64,000 bases of DNA from an uncultured Anaerococcus sp. (GTDB taxonomy: Bacteria > Bacillota > Clostridia > Tissierellales > Peptoniphilaceae): the NCBI RefSeq assembly GCF_943912385.1, contig NZ_CALTTY010000003.1, positions 1 through 64,000 of the forward strand, read 5' to 3'. The notes beneath the pieces are model-generated. The model searched no databases and had not been told where the DNA came from. It was given only the letters and a program-made list of their open reading frames with translations. Positions 61,334-64,000 of the stretch are shown here, one piece after another (position 1 is the stretch's first letter; each line of letters starts with the position of its first letter). The position numbers and the translations under genes are program-made.

Positions 61334-61338
61334 TGGTA

Positions 61339-61366
61339 GTAAAAACTTGGTAAGCCAAGTTTTTAC
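61339..61366 (+). terminator. Terminator after nrdA
   Basis: GTAAAAACTTGG and CCAAGTTTTTAC are perfect 12-bp arms around TAAG. Confidence 0.8.
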
Positions 61367-61370
61367 GATT

Positions 61371-62345
61371 TTCAAAATTTCTCAAGTGTGCGAAGCACCG
61401 CAGTAGAAATTTATGAAAAACCTTATGTAATTTTTTATAATTTACGCGACGAATAGGAGCGTCAATTGTAAAAAGATTACGTTCTTTATAATAATTTATA
61501 GTAAATAGATTTTTTTGGAGGCGAGAGCCTCCTTCTTTTTTATCTAATTTTATATTTGTTTTTTATGGAATTCTTATATTTACTGTTTTTCTTCGTAATT
61601 TTGTAAATTAAATTTTAATTCTACTTACAGTATTCCTTCGTTCAAAAGGGGAGGCCCTTGGGGGCGGCAGATGCCCCCTCACCCGCCTCCCCTTAAACCC
61701 CTCTCGGCTACACCCCCCCCGACTGCTCCTTAAGCGGAGTGCGGATAAGGTCGCTTGCATTCTGCAAGCTTTTATTGGTAGAGGTGATAACCTTGTTTAA
61801 GTCATTGTTATTCCCACAGATTTCTAATCATCGGCCACCTAAAAATCGCAAACTCGGCTTTGCCTCAAACAGTGCGATTTTCTTAACGGTGACCTGGATT
61901 AGAAATCATTACTTGACAGATGAGAGAACTAGTCTCGTTGTATAAGTATTACTTGGCTTGTTTGACTTTGCCAAACATTGCTGGATGACGACAACTTAAT
62001 ACCTAGTATTTTTGAAATTCAGTTGGCGTTAAAAATTTGATTGTTTGAGCGTTAGCGAGTTATCAAATTTTAGCTGACTGAATTTCGAAAAAAGTTTGGA
62101 TTATAACTACCTAATACAAAGGCTCCTCCATATCAATAGTTTGCCAATAGGCAAACTCATCTTCCCCCCGCGAGGGGTCCCCCTTTGACGAAGATTCAAT
62201 AGTAAATAATATAGAATACCATAAGATTAAAAAAATTAAAACTAAAGTTCAAAGAGAATAATCCTGGAATAACAGACTCACTTAGTGAAAAAATCCCTAG
62301 GGCCTCCCCTTTAAACGAAGATTCAATAGTAAATAAAATGATTAT
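61371..62345. repeat. Hairpin-rich non-coding element, flanked by an inverted repeat
   Basis: No coding frame is credible over about 1 kb. Nested hairpins: 61375-61412; 61427-61480 (20+ bp arms with GU pairs); 61646-61694 (AAGGGGAGGC stem enclosing GGGGGC/GCCCCC); 61753-61769; 61819-61907 (11+7+8 bp); 62009-62092 (15-bp outer, 9-bp inner); 62140-62159. The motif TTCGTTCAAAAGGGGAGGCC near 61639 recurs inverted near 62298-62320 (GGCCTCCCCTTTAAACGAA). CGAAGATTCAATAGTAAATA occurs twice as a direct repeat at about 62188 and 62315. GC-rich islands stand out from the AT-rich surroundings. It may be a structured RNA, a MITE-type element, or their remnants. See findings. Confidence 0.6.
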
Positions 62346-62381
62346 TTAAAATATAAATTCAATTTTGGATTAAAAAATGAT

Positions 62382-62444
62382 AACTTATCTCGGATAAAAA
62401 AACATTTAACTTATCAAGGATAAGAAACCATAAAATGGTATAAT
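62382..62444 (+). promoter_or_regulatory. Promoter with two tandem operator-like repeats, holin-type gene/nrdB operon
   Basis: AACTTATCTCGGATAA (62382-62397) and AACTTATCAAGGATAA (62408-62423) are copies of TTATC-N3-GATAA, 26 bp apart. A -10 TATAAT lies at 62439-62444; its -35 would fall in the second copy. Confidence 0.55.
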
Positions 62445-62487
62445 AATATATAGGAATATTTCATGCTATATGAAAAAGGAGTTTATT

Positions 62488-62868
62488 TTGAATAGACAAA
62501 GAAAAAAATCTTTTAGTAAAAAAAGGAGTAATGTTTTGTTAATTCTATTTATTGCAAATGCAATCTCATTGTTTTTAATGAGCAAGTTTATTAGTCATAT
62601 TTCTTTTGAGAAATCTTCTGCCCTTCTTATTACTGCGGCTGTTTTGACCCTGCTTCAAAAAGTGGTTGAACCTATTCTTAGGTTTTTTGCTTTTCCTGTA
62701 ACAGTTTTGACCTTGGGTTTATTTTCCCTCGTCATCTCAGCTTTTGTTTTATATCTGGCCTTTAAATTTGTTGAGGGAGCCTATATTGATTCCCACTTAT
62801 TTAGTTTGGTTATTGCGTCAATTGTTTTATCAATAGTTTCATCTATTGTTTTAAATGTTATTTCCTAG
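62488..62868 (+). CDS. Holin-4_2-type (PF04020-like) membrane protein
   Basis: 126 residues. The start is taken as TTG at 62488, because AAGGAG lies 6 nt before it; an ATG at 62470 overlaps that site. A basic start (NRQRKKSFSKKRS) leads to four hydrophobic segments (about 17-32, 40-60, 65-90, 95-124). The pattern VVEPILRFFAFPVTVLTLGLFSLVISAFVLYLAFKFVEG is typical of the Mycobacterium-type phage_holin_4_2 family, which are mostly not true holins. It precedes nrdB by 9 nt. Function unknown. Confidence 0.75.
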   Translation: MNRQRKKSFSKKRSNVLLILFIANAISLFLMSKFISHISFEKSSALLITAAVLTLLQKVVEPILRFFAFPVTVLTLGLFSLVISAFVLYLAFKFVEGAYIDSHLFSLVIASIVLSIVSSIVLNVIS

Positions 62869-62877
62869 GAGGTAATA

Positions 62878-63936
62878 ATGGAAGAAAGTAGAATAAGAGA
62901 AGTAGAAAAACGCGGTATTTTTAATGAAGATGGAGATATTGACCTTGGAAAAAGAAAGATTATCCAAGGAAATACTACCAACTTAAATGACTTTAACAAT
63001 CTAAAATATACATGGACTAGTGATTGGTATAGGCAGGCTATGAATAACTTCTGGATACCGGAAGAAGTAAACCTAAACCAGGATATCAAGGACTATAGGA
63101 AGCTCGACCAGAATGAAAAAAGAGCCTATGATATGATCATATCTTTTTTAACCTACCTTGATTCAATTCAAACAGCCAACCTGCCAAACCTACAAACCTA
63201 TGTTACAGCAAATGAAATAAACCTGTGCCTGTCAATCCAGACCTACCAGGAGTCTATCCACTCCCAATCATATTCTTATATTCTCGATACCATCTGTTCA
63301 CCAGAGGAGAGGACTAGGATTTTATACCTGTGGAAGGAAGATGACCACCTTTTAAGACGTAATGAATTTATAGGTGACCAATACAATGAGTTTTTAGAAA
63401 AGGATAATGAATTCCATTTTGTAAAGGCCTTAATTGCTAATTACATCCTTGAAGGAATATATTTCTACTCAGGATTTTCTTTCTTCTATAATCTAGGAAG
63501 AAATGGGAAGATGCCTGGAACAGTCCAGGAGATTAGGTATATCAATAGGGATGAAAATACTCACTTATGGCTTTTTAGGTCGCTTATTAATGACCTTAAG
63601 AAGGAAAGGCCAGATTTATTTACAAAAGAGGCTACAGAAATCTATAGGGATATGCTAAAGGAAGGTGTCCGCCAAGAAATAGAATGGGGTAAGTATGCAA
63701 TAGGGGATAATATAGCAGGCCTATCTACAAGTATGGTTGAAGACTATATAAAATACCTAGGTAACCTTCGTGCCAAGGGTTTAGGTTTTGATCCCCTATA
63801 TGAAGGCTATGATGAAATCCCTCAATCAATGAAATGGGTAGAAGAATATGCAGACGCAAACGCAGTTAAGACTGACTTCTTTGAAGCCAAGGTAACTGCC
63901 TATTCTAAATCATCTATAATAGAAGACGACCTATAA
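62878..63936 (+). CDS. nrdB: Ribonucleoside-diphosphate reductase beta subunit (class I)
   Basis: 352 residues. Metal ligands in the expected order: TYLDSIQ (Asp), QESIHSQSY (Glu, His, and Tyr four residues after His as the radical Tyr), ILEGIYFYSGF (Glu) and RDENTHLWLF (Glu, His). It provides the tyrosyl radical or metal cofactor for NrdA. AGGAGG before the ATG. With nrdA displaced by 1.5 kb, expression is possibly independent, from the promoter at 62.4 kb. Confidence 0.93.
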   Translation: MEESRIREVEKRGIFNEDGDIDLGKRKIIQGNTTNLNDFNNLKYTWTSDWYRQAMNNFWIPEEVNLNQDIKDYRKLDQNEKRAYDMIISFLTYLDSIQTANLPNLQTYVTANEINLCLSIQTYQESIHSQSYSYILDTICSPEERTRILYLWKEDDHLLRRNEFIGDQYNEFLEKDNEFHFVKALIANYILEGIYFYSGFSFFYNLGRNGKMPGTVQEIRYINRDENTHLWLFRSLINDLKKERPDLFTKEATEIYRDMLKEGVRQEIEWGKYAIGDNIAGLSTSMVEDYIKYLGNLRAKGLGFDPLYEGYDEIPQSMKWVEEYADANAVKTDFFEAKVTAYSKSSIIEDDL

Positions 63937-63938
63937 AA

Positions 63939-63971
63939 TAAAAGCCAGAGCATATTTTGCTCTGGTTTTTA
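63939..63971 (+). terminator. Terminator after nrdB
   Basis: CCAGAGCA and TGCTCTGG arms with a T run after. Confidence 0.85.
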
Positions 63972-64000
63972 CTTATATAGTTGAAATTAATATAAGAAAA

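Noticed and set aside
61739..61945. 68-codon frame within the hairpin region
   Set aside because: Lies over the long nested hairpin 61819-61907, has no ribosome site; better explained as non-coding.
61819..62092. Integron attC-like recombination sites
   Set aside because: Palindromic architecture is similar in size, but the paired core sites (RYYYAAC ... GTTRRRY) are not found and no integrase is present.
1..64000. CRISPR arrays, tRNA and rRNA genes
   Set aside because: No regular spaced repeats, no cloverleaf with a T-arm motif and no rRNA-like segment was noticed on reading both strands; this was by eye only.

Overview
The window is a low-GC Firmicute chromosome segment spanning the replication origin. 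The gene order rsmG-mnmG-mnmE / jag-yidC-yidD-rnpA-rpmH / oriC / dnaA-dnaN-yaaA-recF-gyrB-gyrA is the classical Firmicute origin arrangement. Clostridial-type accessory genes (LarBCE nickel-cofactor genes, a cyclodeaminase, DUF1538, a class I ribonucleotide reductase), an NPKTG-anchored sialidase and the absence of sporulation genes suggest an anaerobic coccus of the Peptoniphilaceae, perhaps near Anaerococcus. That placement comes from remembered family features and was not tested by a search.

Left of the origin (1-30.1 kb) nearly all genes are on the minus strand; right of it (30.8-64 kb) most are on the plus strand. Transcription therefore mostly follows the forks leaving an origin at about 28.5-30.7 kb. 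Region by region: 1-4.5 kb is an alpha-glucan locus (intracellular GH13 enzyme, truncated solute-binding lipoprotein, LacI-type regulator, frameshifted starch-binding-like lipoprotein with a strong promoter and a LacI-type operator). 4.7-10.8 kb carries a cell-wall amidase with wall-binding repeats, a repeat lipoprotein, a GT8 glycosyltransferase and an ABC-F ATPase. 11.1-13.3 kb is an accessory island: an antitoxin whose toxin has decayed, a three-gene operon for a small secreted toxin-like protein, and an IS3-family end. 13.3-20.1 kb holds a zinc-ribbon/SH3 membrane protein, a DUF438/hemerythrin protein under a near-perfect Fur box, a surface sialidase, and an alcohol dehydrogenase with a cupin protein.

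20.1-30.1 kb is one long leftward block, dnaA-dnaN-S4-recF-gyrB-gyrA, which continues into an STAS antagonist, a reduced anti-sigma protein, a SigB/F-type sigma factor and a new 58-residue membrane protein before a terminator. 30.8-33.2 kb is rpmH-rnpA-yidD-yidC-jag. 33.3-35.5 kb carries a frameshifted DUF262/DUF1524 (GmrSD-like) gene. 37.5-46.4 kb is mnmE-mnmG-rsmG-CPBP protease-cinA-parA-parB-fchA-DUF4446, with three parS-like sites beside parAB. 46.5-53.4 kb is pta, a DUF1538 transporter with a PII-like partner, thioredoxin with an unusual reductase, and MarR-ftsH. 53.9-56.8 kb is larE-larB-larC (minus strand), where larC needs a -1 frameshift on an A9 run. 57.1-64 kb is sppA-RDD, nrdA, a 1.1-kb non-coding stretch full of nested hairpins, a holin-4_2-type membrane protein, and nrdB.

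The least explained feature is the hairpin-rich DNA between nrdA and the nrdB operon (61.37-62.34 kb). It has several long nested hairpins, GU-tolerant pairing and an inverted repeat at its edges. Other points worth checking are the sigma module in the gyrase operon, the larC recoding site, the TA-centred parS variants, and a thioredoxin reductase that lacks a recognisable NADPH motif.
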